A stretch of 64,000 bases of DNA from Micavibrio aeruginosavorus. Its GTDB lineage: Bacteria > Pseudomonadota > Alphaproteobacteria > Micavibrionales > Micavibrionaceae. The stretch is from positions 1,452,342 through 1,516,341 of the forward strand of contig CP066681.1 in NCBI GenBank assembly GCA_016432265.1, read 5' to 3'. This document shows, piece by piece, positions 1 through 9,263 of this stretch (position 1 is its first letter; every line of letters starts with the position of its first letter). The notes under the pieces are model-generated. The model was not told the DNA's origin. It saw only the letters and a program-made list of their open reading frames with translations, and did not search any database. The translations under genes were made by a program, and so were the position numbers.

Positions 1-2319
1 TTCAGCGCGCCGCCCTCGCTTGAGGAAACAGGCGGAGAGTTGCTGTATGGCTCCTTGCATGGGTGTGGTTTTGAGAAGAAGATTGAACAATTCGGCGACC
101 AGATCGGGATCGCCGGCTTGGCTCTTTCGCGCGGCACCCGCAAGGATGGCAGCATCAGCACTGTGGGTGTGGCGATCGATTTCCCGTTTGCATCGGGCGG
201 GCCGGATTCCAATTTTGACGGCGCGGTTCCGGACTACCTGCAATACTGGCAGGATATCAAGGCGTTCCTGATTACGCACGATCACTATGACCATAAAGGC
301 GGCTTTGCCTATTATGCGCAAAAGGGCCTGATGAAGGAAAAAACGGTCTACGCCACCGACCGGGTCAAGTATTTCATGGAAAAAGACCTTGACGCTATGC
401 AGGTGCCGCGCAGCCTGCGTCCCAAGATCGAGGTTGTCAAGGGAACCGGCGCGATCCCGGTTTGTGATGAAGGCGGCAATACCCGGATGTGGGTGCAGTA
501 TTGCGAAAACGCGATCAAACATTCGGCGCTGTGTACGCCTTATATCGTCACCGGCTGCTATAACGACGATCACTATAAGGGGTCGGTTCTGGTTTATGGC
601 GACAGTCGTGGGTTGGAGGAAAAAGGCAAGGCCTTTTTTGCAAAGGGGACGCGGGCGCTGCCGGAACAGGCGGTTCGGCATGGAAAAACTGTGAGCGCGG
701 AGAAAGTCGATCGCGACATTTTTGTCGCCATGCACGATGTGACGGCGATTACTTATGACGGCGTCTCGCCGGAGCCGGCGGAGGTTGAGGCGGTGCAGGG
801 GGTTGTGTTCGACTGGTTCAAGGATAAAGGCGTTATTCAGGCGCCGATCAGCACCAACAACGCGGAATACACTATCGCCCTTAGTTTGGCGCACAAGACG
901 CAGCGTAATGTCACCAGTGTCGGCGGGAATGCCGAAGCACGTGTCGCGAGCATGAATTTATTTGGCGTTATGCCGGATCTCGATTTAAGAACAGTCCGGA
1001 TCGATCCGCTGGAGGAGCGCAAGAAAAAAAAGAAGGATAGAATTATCCCGCAGGATTTGCTGGATGATTATTTCGAGTATCTGGCCGATAGCGAGCTTGA
1101 ACGCGCCGCCGGTGAGGATGATGAGGCCTATGAGAAGCGTCTGGCGGCCTTACATGAAAAGAATATTTCCGATTATGTTGAAAGGCTAAGACCCGACGAA
1201 CGCGATCACGAAAGCAACGTCAGGCTGTACATTTACGAGTCGCTGCAAAAATACGGCGCCGTTGTTTTTGAGAACGATGTAAACGGTTACCTGATGTGGC
1301 GGGCTGTGATGGAACGCCGCGAAAAGGCGTCGCTGCGCGCTACCAGAACATCGGCGATGGCAAAAGGGTTTCGCGCCGATCCGTCGGCTCTGATGATTTT
1401 GGTCACGGGCACGCAGGGCAACAGCGAAGAGAAGCAATCCACATTGCAAAAACTGATCAATTTCTATTCCCTTTTGGACGCCGATGAAAGCGTACGCCCG
1501 ACAGGGTTCAAGATCGATCTGGATCAATATGTCGCCGTGGTGACGCAGCCGGCCATTGTCGGCAACGAGGAATCGCAGGAGCGCATGATCCAGGAGTTGG
1601 TGCGGGCGCGCAACATTACGGTGGTTGGCGCTTATGTGAACGGATTTAAGATATATAATCCTAAAGAGTACAGAGAGAAGATAATTTCCGATTTGACAAA
1701 GCGCGGGTGGAGATACGATGTCGACGCGCACGGCAGCATCCGCGTTTACGATCATCCGATTCACGTTCATGGCCATGGTTTCAAACGCGATTTGGTGAAG
1801 ATGGCGCGCGACATTCCGGCGACTCTGCACGAGGCGCACCATATCCCGAGCTACGATGCCTATGATATTTTCCGCGCCACGATGGCCGAGAACAATCTGC
1901 CGCATTCCGGCATACGTCCGGATGATTTTAAATTCATGAAAATCGATGCTGCGGCTTCTACCCGCGATGAGCAATTCAAATGCGTGGCGCAGGTTAACCC
2001 GTCTTACATTCTGGTACGCAGATTGTTGAAGTTCGGGCAATCGTACGGAGGCATCGTCGAATGGATGCGTACCACGTTGTTGCGCCGTGAGGGCGGCAAC
2101 CGCGAAGACGGCCTTGCTGCGCGCACCACGGCAGGGGGCATATACAGCCAGACCATGGCCAAGCAGGACTGGGAACTGGCTTCCAATCCCGGGAAGCGTG
2201 AATCGGTGCGCCACCGCAAATTAGGCCCAAGCCATATGGCTGTTTCGGTAGCCGCGAGGCCGCGCAGTCGCTCTATGTTCAGCGCTGCCGTGCAAGGCTC
2301 CGATATGGAGGTGGCATAG
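1..2319 (+). CDS. RNase J-like metallo-beta-lactamase/beta-CASP nuclease (5' end outside window)
   Basis: The reading frame is open to the left edge, so the N-terminus is missing; 772 residues are visible. The order of motifs matches the RNase J/beta-CASP family: an Asp in AIDFP (nt 178), the zinc motif HDHYDH (nt 277-294), a His in IKHSAL (nt 520), an Asp in YGDSR (nt 601), the segment STNNAEY, the beta-CASP loop TGTQGNSEE (nt 1405-1431) and HVHGHGF (nt 1762-1782), which resembles the HVSGHA motif of RNase J. RNase J enzymes are zinc-dependent 5'-3' exo- and endoribonucleases. At over 770 residues this protein is longer than typical RNase J (about 550) and divergent, with charged insertions near nt 1020-1260, so substrate and function are inferred. 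It ends 3 nt before the ExoI-like gene, implying co-transcription and translational coupling. Confidence 0.75.
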   Translation, partial: FSAPPSLEETGGELLYGSLHGCGFEKKIEQFGDQIGIAGLALSRGTRKDGSISTVGVAIDFPFASGGPDSNFDGAVPDYLQYWQDIKAFLITHDHYDHKGGFAYYAQKGLMKEKTVYATDRVKYFMEKDLDAMQVPRSLRPKIEVVKGTGAIPVCDEGGNTRMWVQYCENAIKHSALCTPYIVTGCYNDDHYKGSVLVYGDSRGLEEKGKAFFAKGTRALPEQAVRHGKTVSAEKVDRDIFVAMHDVTAITYDGVSPEPAEVEAVQGVVFDWFKDKGVIQAPISTNNAEYTIALSLAHKTQRNVTSVGGNAEARVASMNLFGVMPDLDLRTVRIDPLEERKKKKKDRIIPQDLLDDYFEYLADSELERAAGEDDEAYEKRLAALHEKNISDYVERLRPDERDHESNVRLYIYESLQKYGAVVFENDVNGYLMWRAVMERREKASLRATRTSAMAKGFRADPSALMILVTGTQGNSEEKQSTLQKLINFYSLLDADESVRPTGFKIDLDQYVAVVTQPAIVGNEESQERMIQELVRARNITVVGAYVNGFKIYNPKEYREKIISDLTKRGWRYDVDAHGSIRVYDHPIHVHGHGFKRDLVKMARDIPATLHEAHHIPSYDAYDIFRATMAENNLPHSGIRPDDFKFMKIDAAASTRDEQFKCVAQVNPSYILVRRLLKFGQSYGGIVEWMRTTLLRREGGNREDGLAARTTAGGIYSQTMAKQDWELASNPGKRESVRHRKLGPSHMAVSVAARPRSRSMFSAAVQGSDMEVA

Positions 2320-2322
2320 ACC

Positions 2323-5300
2323 ATGGTCGCAATGGCACGCATAGCGCGCAAGCGTAAAGTTTGGAAGCAGATCCAAAAAGGGGAATTGATCCGTCTGCAT
2401 CTGGATACGGAAACGACCGCGCTGGAACGTGATTTCGCGCAGATTACCGCCTATGGCGACGCGGTGGGTGATATCGCAGGCAATTTCATCGATTCCATGG
2501 AGTTGCTGGTCAAGCGTCCTGACCGCTATTTGCCGTCGCCGCAATCATCTTTGGTTACGAGGACGAGCCCGGAAGAGCTGGATGAAGACAGCCGCATGCC
2601 GCATCGTCTGGCCATGGGCCGGATTGCGCAGCGTGTCAGTGGCGCCGCCCGCATGATCATGAATCTTGATCTGCCGGAGACGGATGTCACATTCAAGACC
2701 ATCCGCCGGATCGGCGCCGATACCTATGAGAAAGGTTTTTCTGAGACGGTCATTGAATATCCGTTGAAGGACGATAGCGGGCAGATCGTTCATGATGTGC
2801 GTTATCATCCGGATCGTAATATCGTCGCGTACCGTTTTTCAGATGATCCTGTCAGTCCGTACTATGAGAATATCAGCAATAATTATTACGTTGATGAAAA
2901 GGACGGCAGCAAATGGAAGATGATTGAACCGCGCATCAGTGTGCGCGGTTATCGCATGAAGTGGGCTGATATATACTGGCTGCGCGCCAACCTGGTACGG
3001 GCGGGGTTCCACCCGGCGAATATCTTTTTTACCCATTCCAAGGCGACGATCACGAACAAGCAGCAGCCGAAAAACTACGCGACGGATACTTATTCCGTTG
3101 TGCAGGCGGTGCACCTGTTTGGGCCGCAGGGGGAAGATGGTTTGAAGATCGGCAAGCGCAAGGATCCGCGCACAGGCCTTGATGTGCCGACGGCCAAACT
3201 TGAAAAGGTGATGGAAGAAAATACGCGTGCGGAAAACAAGCAGCGCGGCGTGCGTCAGGGCGTGCTGATGCCGGACGGCACGGTTTATAACGCCGCCAGC
3301 GCTCACCGCAGCCCGGCCTATGACGCCAAGGCCGATTTTGCCATTTTCAATTACTGCGACGATATCGCGCCCGATATCGTCGGGGTAATGGATTCGCAAT
3401 CCGATGAGCAGGAATTGCGCCGCCAGCTTTCGGGCACCGATCCGCTGAATCCGCATCCCCCCATCTTTGCACTGCCTCGCAATACCTTTCCGCACGAGCC
3501 GACTGCCGATCCCGTGGCATTTCTCGGGTTTGACGATCAACTCGGGCAGTTGCGTCGCGTGATTATGCCACGGCTTGATTACAACCTGCGCAGTTACCGC
3601 TATGACAACAAAAAGCTGGCAGAGATGAACGCGGAAGACTTTGTCCAGATGATCAAGGAACAAGCGCGCAAGCCTGAGGCGTTGATCCGCATAGAGTCTG
3701 TCCGCCGCTGGCCCGGTTCGGTGAATTTGTTTCAAGACGCTCTCAATAGCGCGGGGCGCAATGGCTGGGACGTGGAGCAAATTCTCGAAAGCTTCCAGTA
3801 TCTCAAAGAGAATCCACAAGTCTGTGAACGAATTCGCGAAGCGGCCGAAATTCTGAACTGGGAAACTCATCGCCGCGTCGATCCGGCCAACCCGATGATG
3901 GAAGAACAGGCGACGCGGAGCGGCTTTGGCGATCTGGATTACCTGAAGAGCGATGCTGACTCGTCGCGATACAGCACTGCGGGCCGACCGATGACCAAGC
4001 GCGGCGTCTTGCCGTCATACGCGGAGATGATTTTTGAGAAGGCTCGTGACATATACAATTACCACAATTCAATTGACGAGATATTGCATCGATTGGCCCT
4101 GCAGCCGCATCCTGTGGACTGGTCGGACGACCCTGAAGACCTCAAGAACTTCAAGGATCTGGTGATCCGTGCCCGCCGCCATTTCACAAAGAAGGACTGT
4201 CCGTACGCCGATGTGTTCAAACCGTTCTTCGACTCCAATAACCGGTTCAAGCTGGTTTCGGCAGGCGCCGCCCGCGAAGCGCGCTGGGGCTTAATGAAGC
4301 GATTTCTGGATGACGACGAGAAAGAACGCGCCAAAAAGGAGTCGCGCTACGGCGATGGACTGTTTGACTACAAATACACAAAAGGCGGGAGAATCCTGTT
4401 TGCCAACCTGAGTCGCGATTTCAGGATTGTCGATTACAAGGGGCGCGAGTTGGATGCTGAATATTTGAAGCGCCAGTATTACCGTCACCCGCAGATCGTG
4501 CAGCGCAAATTTGAGAAAGGCGAATGGAGAATTCAGTTCTATCGTCTGAGTTCGGAGCCCTCAATCACGGCCACCTTGTTCCAGTTTGCGGACATGGGCA
4601 AGCTTCCAGAGTTGAGTCCGGTCTGGCGCGCCCGCTATCAGGCGTTACGCAACCTATACCTGAACGGTTCCCCGAATGAAGACCCCGCGGATATGCGCTG
4701 GCAAAGCATTCCGGTGATCGAGAATACGCTTAAGCGCCTTGAGGTGAACGCGCAGATTGACTCGCCTGAGGGTTTGTCGCGGAATTTCTCGCAGTCAGCC
4801 AAAGGCGAGGCCGATGTCTTCGTCAAAACCGATGAGGGCCAGAGGATCGTTGCACAATTCCGCACCTGGCTGGCGAATATTAAGGAAGGGAGCCAGCTAT
4901 CGCAGGCCCAGCGCCAGATGCTGCATTTCGATCCGCATTCAAATGTGGCTTATGACAGGATCGAACATGAAATCCCGGCAGAGAATGTGACAGTGATTAA
5001 TGTGCCTGATTCGCTATTGCGCAAACCGCTTGAAGATATCCGTTATGCGCCGTATTCGTTGCTGGTCGGAACCCTGAGCGAAGAGCAGAAGAAGAAAATA
5101 GAAAAGGGCGCGCCTGTGATTTTTCGCGGTGAGTTGACCGGGCGCGTTTATTATGGCGGGCCTGTCAGTTTGCGCAAACTTCCTGCCGCGGGCAAAGGGT
5201 TGGATACTTACCTCGAACAAGCGCGCCGCGCCTACGAGGATGACAGCGGCCTTAAATTTCCGGATGAGGAGAACCGGCACGTCCTGATCGTGCAGCGCCT

Positions 5301-5961
5301 CTTGCCAATCGCGAACTCCCGTCCTGGCGCCGTGGACGCCGGTATCCAGACGATCAAGGTGCCGCAGTCGTTTTTCGATGGCCTGGTTTCGCCGCGTCTT
5401 GCGCACTTCGATGCGCGCAAGCCTTTTACCGGGCTTGTGCTGCCGGTCATGTATTCGCAGCAGAAGCTTGAGGAAGGCAAGGCGATACGTTTTCGCGAGA
5501 TGGGAGCGCCGATGTGCGCCAAGCTGGATGGTATCGAAGAGAAGGACACCGGCCATATTTATGAGTCAAAGAATTTGGCGCGGGTGACGCGTCTGACTGT
5601 GGGGCAGCTCTACGACAAGGTGAGCAGCGGAGAGATCAGCGATACGCAGGCGCGCCGTTGCGGTTTTGCCAGCGGTTTCGATATGTGGGAAAAGGTCAAC
5701 AATGCCTTTCTGGCCCATGAATCCCCCGATCCATCGCGGGAGGAGATTTACCTACTTGAGTTCGACCGTGTCAATCCGCGTTCCTGGGCATACTTTAACC
5801 CACCAGAGGCTCCGGAGGCGGCATTTTCGTTCGGTGGGCAGCCCGTGCCGCCATCAGCCTATCGCTGGATGGCGCCCGGTGCGAATGATAATGTTGTGGC
5901 GCCAGCCGTGCTGCCGGAAAAACGGCGTGCGCGCCGCCATCCGTCTATCAAGCCGGAATAA
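2323..5961 (+). CDS. Very large ExoI-like DEDD exonuclease with long C-terminal extension
   Basis: A 1212-residue protein whose first ~500 residues follow the layout of exodeoxyribonuclease I (SbcB): LHLDTET with the first two acidic ligands (D28, E30), then YLPSPQSSLVTRTSPEEL like the ExoI segment after motif I, a possible third Asp (RFSDD, D174/D175), the segment AYDAKADF (residues 332-339) like ExoI AHDAMADV, and an SH3-like part with HPPIFALPRNTFPHEP. The His of the DEDDh motif is Tyr333 here. E. coli ExoI is about 475 residues, so about 690 residues are extra; I recognise no domain in them. Family knowledge suggests 3'-5' degradation of single-stranded nucleic acid. The ATG at 2323 lies 3 nt after the upstream stop, so the two proteins are probably made together. 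Confidence 0.72.
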   Translation: MVAMARIARKRKVWKQIQKGELIRLHLDTETTALERDFAQITAYGDAVGDIAGNFIDSMELLVKRPDRYLPSPQSSLVTRTSPEELDEDSRMPHRLAMGRIAQRVSGAARMIMNLDLPETDVTFKTIRRIGADTYEKGFSETVIEYPLKDDSGQIVHDVRYHPDRNIVAYRFSDDPVSPYYENISNNYYVDEKDGSKWKMIEPRISVRGYRMKWADIYWLRANLVRAGFHPANIFFTHSKATITNKQQPKNYATDTYSVVQAVHLFGPQGEDGLKIGKRKDPRTGLDVPTAKLEKVMEENTRAENKQRGVRQGVLMPDGTVYNAASAHRSPAYDAKADFAIFNYCDDIAPDIVGVMDSQSDEQELRRQLSGTDPLNPHPPIFALPRNTFPHEPTADPVAFLGFDDQLGQLRRVIMPRLDYNLRSYRYDNKKLAEMNAEDFVQMIKEQARKPEALIRIESVRRWPGSVNLFQDALNSAGRNGWDVEQILESFQYLKENPQVCERIREAAEILNWETHRRVDPANPMMEEQATRSGFGDLDYLKSDADSSRYSTAGRPMTKRGVLPSYAEMIFEKARDIYNYHNSIDEILHRLALQPHPVDWSDDPEDLKNFKDLVIRARRHFTKKDCPYADVFKPFFDSNNRFKLVSAGAAREARWGLMKRFLDDDEKERAKKESRYGDGLFDYKYTKGGRILFANLSRDFRIVDYKGRELDAEYLKRQYYRHPQIVQRKFEKGEWRIQFYRLSSEPSITATLFQFADMGKLPELSPVWRARYQALRNLYLNGSPNEDPADMRWQSIPVIENTLKRLEVNAQIDSPEGLSRNFSQSAKGEADVFVKTDEGQRIVAQFRTWLANIKEGSQLSQAQRQMLHFDPHSNVAYDRIEHEIPAENVTVINVPDSLLRKPLEDIRYAPYSLLVGTLSEEQKKKIEKGAPVIFRGELTGRVYYGGPVSLRKLPAAGKGLDTYLEQARRAYEDDSGLKFPDEENRHVLIVQRLLPIANSRPGAVDAGIQTIKVPQSFFDGLVSPRLAHFDARKPFTGLVLPVMYSQQKLEEGKAIRFREMGAPMCAKLDGIEEKDTGHIYESKNLARVTRLTVGQLYDKVSSGEISDTQARRCGFASGFDMWEKVNNAFLAHESPDPSREEIYLLEFDRVNPRSWAYFNPPEAPEAAFSFGGQPVPPSAYRWMAPGANDNVVAPAVLPEKRRARRHPSIKPE

Positions 5962-6049
5962 GGCGATTTTCAGGAAAAGCTTGCGAATTATGACTATCGA
6001 GGCTAGCGTGCCTTACGCATTTTCGAAGGTACGCATAAGGGGGAAAATC

Positions 6050-6307
6050 ATGTCATTTCGCTCGGGTTTATTGATGCTGGCCTTTGGTTTGGGAGCGTTC
6101 AGGCGCGTTGAGCCGCGGATGTTCCTTACACTTCACAGCGTTGAACCGCCCAGAGTTCGTGACGGGCAGAAGGCTTATTTCCACGAGATTCAGGGGCGTC
6201 ATGCGGCCCGTTTCCCCAGGGATACGTTTGTCAGCGGTTATCAGGCGATAAAGACCCGCCAGCACCATAATTCCGTGCGGCGTTCGAGTATGACTCTGAA
6301 ACCTTGA
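6050..6307 (+). CDS. Possible small hypothetical protein
   Basis: An 85-residue frame beginning MSFRSGLLMLAFGLGAF, a short hydrophobic stretch that could be a membrane anchor or signal sequence, followed by an Arg/His-rich tail. In favour is an AAGGGGG ribosome binding site six bases before the ATG. Against it are the lack of any recognisable family and an unremarkable composition. It could be a small membrane peptide, the decayed end of a gene, or chance. Confidence 0.3.
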   Translation: MSFRSGLLMLAFGLGAFRRVEPRMFLTLHSVEPPRVRDGQKAYFHEIQGRHAARFPRDTFVSGYQAIKTRQHHNSVRRSSMTLKP

Positions 6308-6469
6308 CCTTTAGAATGGGGTAGGGCCGGGCAAGGCTTTCATTAACATATTGTGCAGTACAATAAACGAACTGCGTACGGTTCGGGCATAGGGCCTGCT
6401 GGGCCTAGAATTTCCTTGAAATCTGCGGGAAACCCCTGTAAAACCACGCCAACTTGTTAAATTCACATG

Positions 6470-6496
6470 CGGAGACGGGTGGATGTCCGCCCTCCG
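6470..6496 (+). promoter_or_regulatory. Hairpin in the rpsB leader
   Basis: GGGTGG at 6476-6481 pairs with CCGCCC at 6486-6491 around the loop ATGT, and flanking CGGA/TCCG extends the stem past a short bulge. It is followed by GTGTTTTG, a weak T-tract. It could be an attenuator or terminator, or part of an autoregulatory leader, since ribosomal protein S2 controls its own mRNA in other proteobacteria. The role is inferred; the structure follows directly from the bases. Confidence 0.4.
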
Positions 6497-6568
6497 GTGT
6501 TTTGCTGAAATTCATAAGAATATCAACAAGATGCTATCCGCAGAGGCATAACCGGAAAAGGAAAAAAC

Positions 6569-7363
6569 ATGTCTGATTTCACCATGCGCCAGTTGCTTGA
6601 AGCGGGCGTTCACTTCGGCCACCATACACGTCGCTGGAACCCCAAAATGAAGCCGTATATCTTCGGCGTTCGTAACGGCGTTCATATTCTCGATCTGCAA
6701 CAAACAGTTCCGATGCTGGATCGTGCCCTGAAATCCATTCAGGAAATCACCGCTAACGGCGGCCGTGTACTGTTCGTCGGTACCAAACGCGCCGCACAGG
6801 AAAAGGTGGCGGAAGCTGCAAAGAAATCCGGCCAGTACTATGTGAACCATCGCTGGCTTGGCGGCATGTTGACCAACTGGAAAACCATCACCACATCGAT
6901 TAACCGTTTGCGCGAACTGGAAACCATTCTGGCTGGCGATGTTTCAGGATATACCAAAAAAGAACAGTTGATGATGAAGCGCGAGCATGAAAAGCTCGAA
7001 AAATCCATCGGCGGTATCAAGGAAATGGGCGGTCGTCCGGACGCGATTTTCATCATTGATACCAACAAGGAAAAAATCGCCATTCAGGAAGCTAACACGC
7101 TGGGTATCCCGGTGTTTGCGGTCATTGACTCCAACTGCGATCCGGCAGGCATTGCGTTCCCCTTCCCGGGCAACGATGACGCTTTGCGCGCGATCGAGTT
7201 GTATTGCGACCTGTTTGCCAATGCCGTTCTGGCCGGGTTGCAGGCTGAGATGAGCAAGTCCGGCAAGGATCTCGGCGCAGCCAAGAATCCGGTAGAAAAA
7301 CTGCCGACGGTTCATGTCGCTGAAGAAGAGATTGAAGTCAAAAAGCAGGCGACTGCTGGTTAA
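6569..7363 (+). CDS. rpsB: 30S ribosomal protein S2
   Basis: A 264-residue protein with S2 hallmarks throughout: [21 protein letters not shown] at the N-terminus, [44 protein letters not shown] and [18 protein letters not shown]2 binds the 30S subunit and helps recruit S1. The ATG is preceded by an AAAAGGAAAA ribosome binding site. The C-terminal tail beyond residue 230 is charged and variable, as is usual. tsf follows after 30 bases with its own AAAAAGGAAT site, the standard bacterial rpsB-tsf operon. Confidence 0.98.
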   Translation: MSDFTMRQLLEAGVHFGHHTRRWNPKMKPYIFGVRNGVHILDLQQTVPMLDRALKSIQEITANGGRVLFVGTKRAAQEKVAEAAKKSGQYYVNHRWLGGMLTNWKTITTSINRLRELETILAGDVSGYTKKEQLMMKREHEKLEKSIGGIKEMGGRPDAIFIIDTNKEKIAIQEANTLGIPVFAVIDSNCDPAGIAFPFPGNDDALRAIELYCDLFANAVLAGLQAEMSKSGKDLGAAKNPVEKLPTVHVAEEEIEVKKQATAG

Positions 7364-7393
7364 TGTTTAACTTTAAGAAAAAGGAATAAACCC

Positions 7394-8317
7394 ATGGCAG
7401 AAATTACTGCTTCTATGGTTAAGGATCTGCGCGAGAAAACCGGTGCGGGGATGATGGACGCCAAAAAGGCGCTGATCGAAGTCGGCGGCGATATGGAGGC
7501 GGCGGTTGACTGGCTGCGCAAGAAGGGTTTGGCAACGGCGGCGAAGAAGTCAAGCCGCACAGCGGCCGAAGGTCTGGTCGCGATTGCGATTGCCGGCAAC
7601 AAGGCTGCCGTGGTTGAAGTGAACGCTGAAACCGATTTTGTGGCCCGTAACGACCAGTTCCAGAGCTTTGTTACCAAGGCGGCTGAATTGGCGCTGGAGG
7701 CAAAAAGCGATATTGCCGCCCTGGCGGACACTGCCTATGAAGCTGGTAAAACCGTTCAGGAAAAACTGACCAATCTGATTGCGACCATCGGCGAAAACAT
7801 GAGTCTGCGCCGTACGAAGGTTCTGGAAGTGAAAAATGGCGTGGTTGTGGGTTATGTTCATAACGCAATCAACCCGGGCCTGGGCAAAATCGGCGTTCTG
7901 GTAGCGCTGGAGTCCGCGGGCGACAAGGCCAAGCTGGAGGTTTTGGGCAAGCAGATCGCTATGCATGTGGCGGCTGCCAATCCGCAGTTTCTGGCCAGTG
8001 CCGATGTGACGCCGGAAGCGATCGAGCGTGAGAAGAACGTGATACGTGAAACAGCCAAGGCCAGTGGTAAGCCGGCGGACATTATCGAGAAAATGCTCGA
8101 AGGCCGTATGCGTAAATTTTATGAAGAAATTTGTCTTCTTGATCAAGTATTTGTAATGGATGGCGAAACCAAAATCTCAAAAGTTTTGGAAAATGCCGCC
8201 AAGGATGTTGGCGCCCCTGTAGCGCTAAGCGCTTACACCCGCTTTCAGTTGGGTGAAGGCATTGAAAAAGAAGTTGCCGATTTTGCTGCGGAAGTGGCCG
8301 CCGTCGTTAACGGCTGA
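7394..8317 (+). CDS. tsf: Translation elongation factor Ts
   Basis: A 307-residue protein starting [22 protein letters not shown], the conserved UBA-like N-terminal module, followed by the TDFVARN core motif that contacts EF-Tu. EF-Ts exchanges GDP for GTP on EF-Tu. Length is normal for proteobacteria. It is second in the rpsB-tsf pair. A strong imperfect hairpin and an interspersed palindromic repeat lie between it and pyrH, so tsf and pyrH transcription may be partly uncoupled. Confidence 0.98.
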   Translation: MAEITASMVKDLREKTGAGMMDAKKALIEVGGDMEAAVDWLRKKGLATAAKKSSRTAAEGLVAIAIAGNKAAVVEVNAETDFVARNDQFQSFVTKAAELALEAKSDIAALADTAYEAGKTVQEKLTNLIATIGENMSLRRTKVLEVKNGVVVGYVHNAINPGLGKIGVLVALESAGDKAKLEVLGKQIAMHVAAANPQFLASADVTPEAIEREKNVIRETAKASGKPADIIEKMLEGRMRKFYEEICLLDQVFVMDGETKISKVLENAAKDVGAPVALSAYTRFQLGEGIEKEVADFAAEVAAVVNG

Positions 8318-8337
8318 TCTGGACAAAATCCGTTTCT

Positions 8338-8378
8338 GATAGCAGCCGCATTGCTTTTTCAGCAGGGCGGCTGTTATT
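8338..8378 (+). terminator. Hairpin after tsf, possible terminator
   Basis: Bases 8338-8349 (GATAGCAGCCGC) pair with 8367-8378 (GCGGCTGTTATT) over 12 positions including two G-T pairs. The 17-base loop itself contains TGCT/AGCA. It begins 21 bases after the tsf stop. There is no long T-run after the stem, so a classic rho-independent terminator is uncertain; it may be a processing or attenuation structure. Confidence 0.4.
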
Positions 8379-8394
8379 ACATGGTGTCCGTTTT

Positions 8395-8460
8395 GTCATT
8401 TCGGCGAAAGCCGGAACCTGTTCATGGCGGTCATAAGATCCTGGCTTGCGCCGGGACGAC
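8395..8460. repeat. Interspersed palindromic (REP-like) element upstream of pyrH
   Basis: A 66-bp imperfect inverted repeat whose left arm begins GTCATTTCGGCGAAAGCCGG and whose right arm is GGCTTGCGCCGGGACGAC, joined by about 25 bases. The arms match at roughly three quarters of positions. This is the look of the small palindromic elements scattered between genes in many proteobacteria; their spurious translation typically reads RRKPGS...PAFAEMT, as this one does on the minus strand. Only one copy was noticed in the window. It lies in the pyrH 5' leader. Confidence 0.6.
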
Positions 8461-8480
8461 AGGAAGTAGGAATAAATATT

Positions 8481-9245
8481 ATGAAATCTTCTGAAGCGCT
8501 CAAAAAGGACATGGCTCCCATGGCGAACCCGGCACTGAAATTCAAACGCGTCCTCCTGAAAATGTCGGGTGAAGTCCTGATGGGCGATCAGGAGTACGGG
8601 ATCGACCCCAACACCATCGAGCGGATCGCCGCCGATGTAAAGGAAGCCGTCAAGCTGGGTGTCGAGGTATGTATCGTCGTGGGAGCGGGCAATATTTTCC
8701 GCGGCGTTTCCGGCGCTTCCAACGGTATCGAGCGCGTAACCGCAGATTATATGGGGATGCTGGGCACGGTGATGAACGCGCTGGCGCTCCAGTCTGCGCT
8801 GGAAAAGATAGAGGTGCCGACGCGTGTGCAGTCCGCGATCCCGATGGATGCCGTATGCGAACCGTTCCTGCGTCGCCGCGCTTTGCGCCATCTTGAAAAG
8901 GGCCGCGTGGTGATTTTTGCCGCCGGTTCCGGCAATCCGTTCTTTACAACCGATACGCCCGCCGCGTTGCGGGCTTCGGAGATGAATTGCGATGCATTGT
9001 TCAAGGGAACTAAAGTCGATGGCGTCTATACCGCCGATCCGGTCAAGGATAAGAGCGCGCAAAAATACGGCCAGCTATCTTACATGGATGTGCTGACCAA
9101 GGATTTGAAAGTGATGGATGCCACCGCCATATCGCTCGCGCGTGAAAACAGCATTCCGATTGTCGTCTTCTCGATCAAGCAGCCGGGTAGCTTCGCGCAG
9201 GTTGTGCAGGGGAAAGGCAACTACACGATTGTCTGTGACGAATAA
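8481..9245 (+). CDS. pyrH: UMP kinase
   Basis: A 254-residue amino acid kinase family protein that phosphorylates UMP to UDP. Signatures include [15 protein letters not shown], the nucleotide site [25 protein letters not shown] and [13 protein letters not shown] near the C-terminal half. I place the start at ATG 8481, after GGAAGTAGGA, because an upstream in-frame ATG (8424) lies inside the palindromic repeat; an ATG at 8520 is an alternative that would remove a 13-residue N-terminal extension. It follows tsf and precedes frr, a common order. Confidence 0.96.
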   Translation: MKSSEALKKDMAPMANPALKFKRVLLKMSGEVLMGDQEYGIDPNTIERIAADVKEAVKLGVEVCIVVGAGNIFRGVSGASNGIERVTADYMGMLGTVMNALALQSALEKIEVPTRVQSAIPMDAVCEPFLRRRALRHLEKGRVVIFAAGSGNPFFTTDTPAALRASEMNCDALFKGTKVDGVYTADPVKDKSAQKYGQLSYMDVLTKDLKVMDATAISLARENSIPIVVFSIKQPGSFAQVVQGKGNYTIVCDE

Positions 9246-9263
9246 ACGTATCAGGGGAAAACC

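Larger units (their letters stand above)
5962..6568. other. Gap between the nuclease pair and rpsB
   Basis: About 600 bases without a confidently recognised gene. It holds one small ORF with a good ribosome binding site (6050-6307), a TACAAT -10-like hexamer at 6359-6364 without a convincing -35 box, and a GC-rich hairpin at 6470-6496 about 70 bases before the rpsB start. No clear terminator was seen directly after the ExoI-like stop codon. Confidence 0.5.

Noticed and set aside
1186..2214. Long minus-strand ORF of 342 codons opposite the RNase J-like gene
   Set aside because: It is a shadow of the plus-strand gene, with no recognisable motif and an atypical residue mix; the plus strand has clear family motifs.
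6304..6348. TTGACC and TTAACA hexamers as -35 boxes for rpsB
   Set aside because: Neither has a reasonable -10 at 16-18 bases, so no promoter was called.
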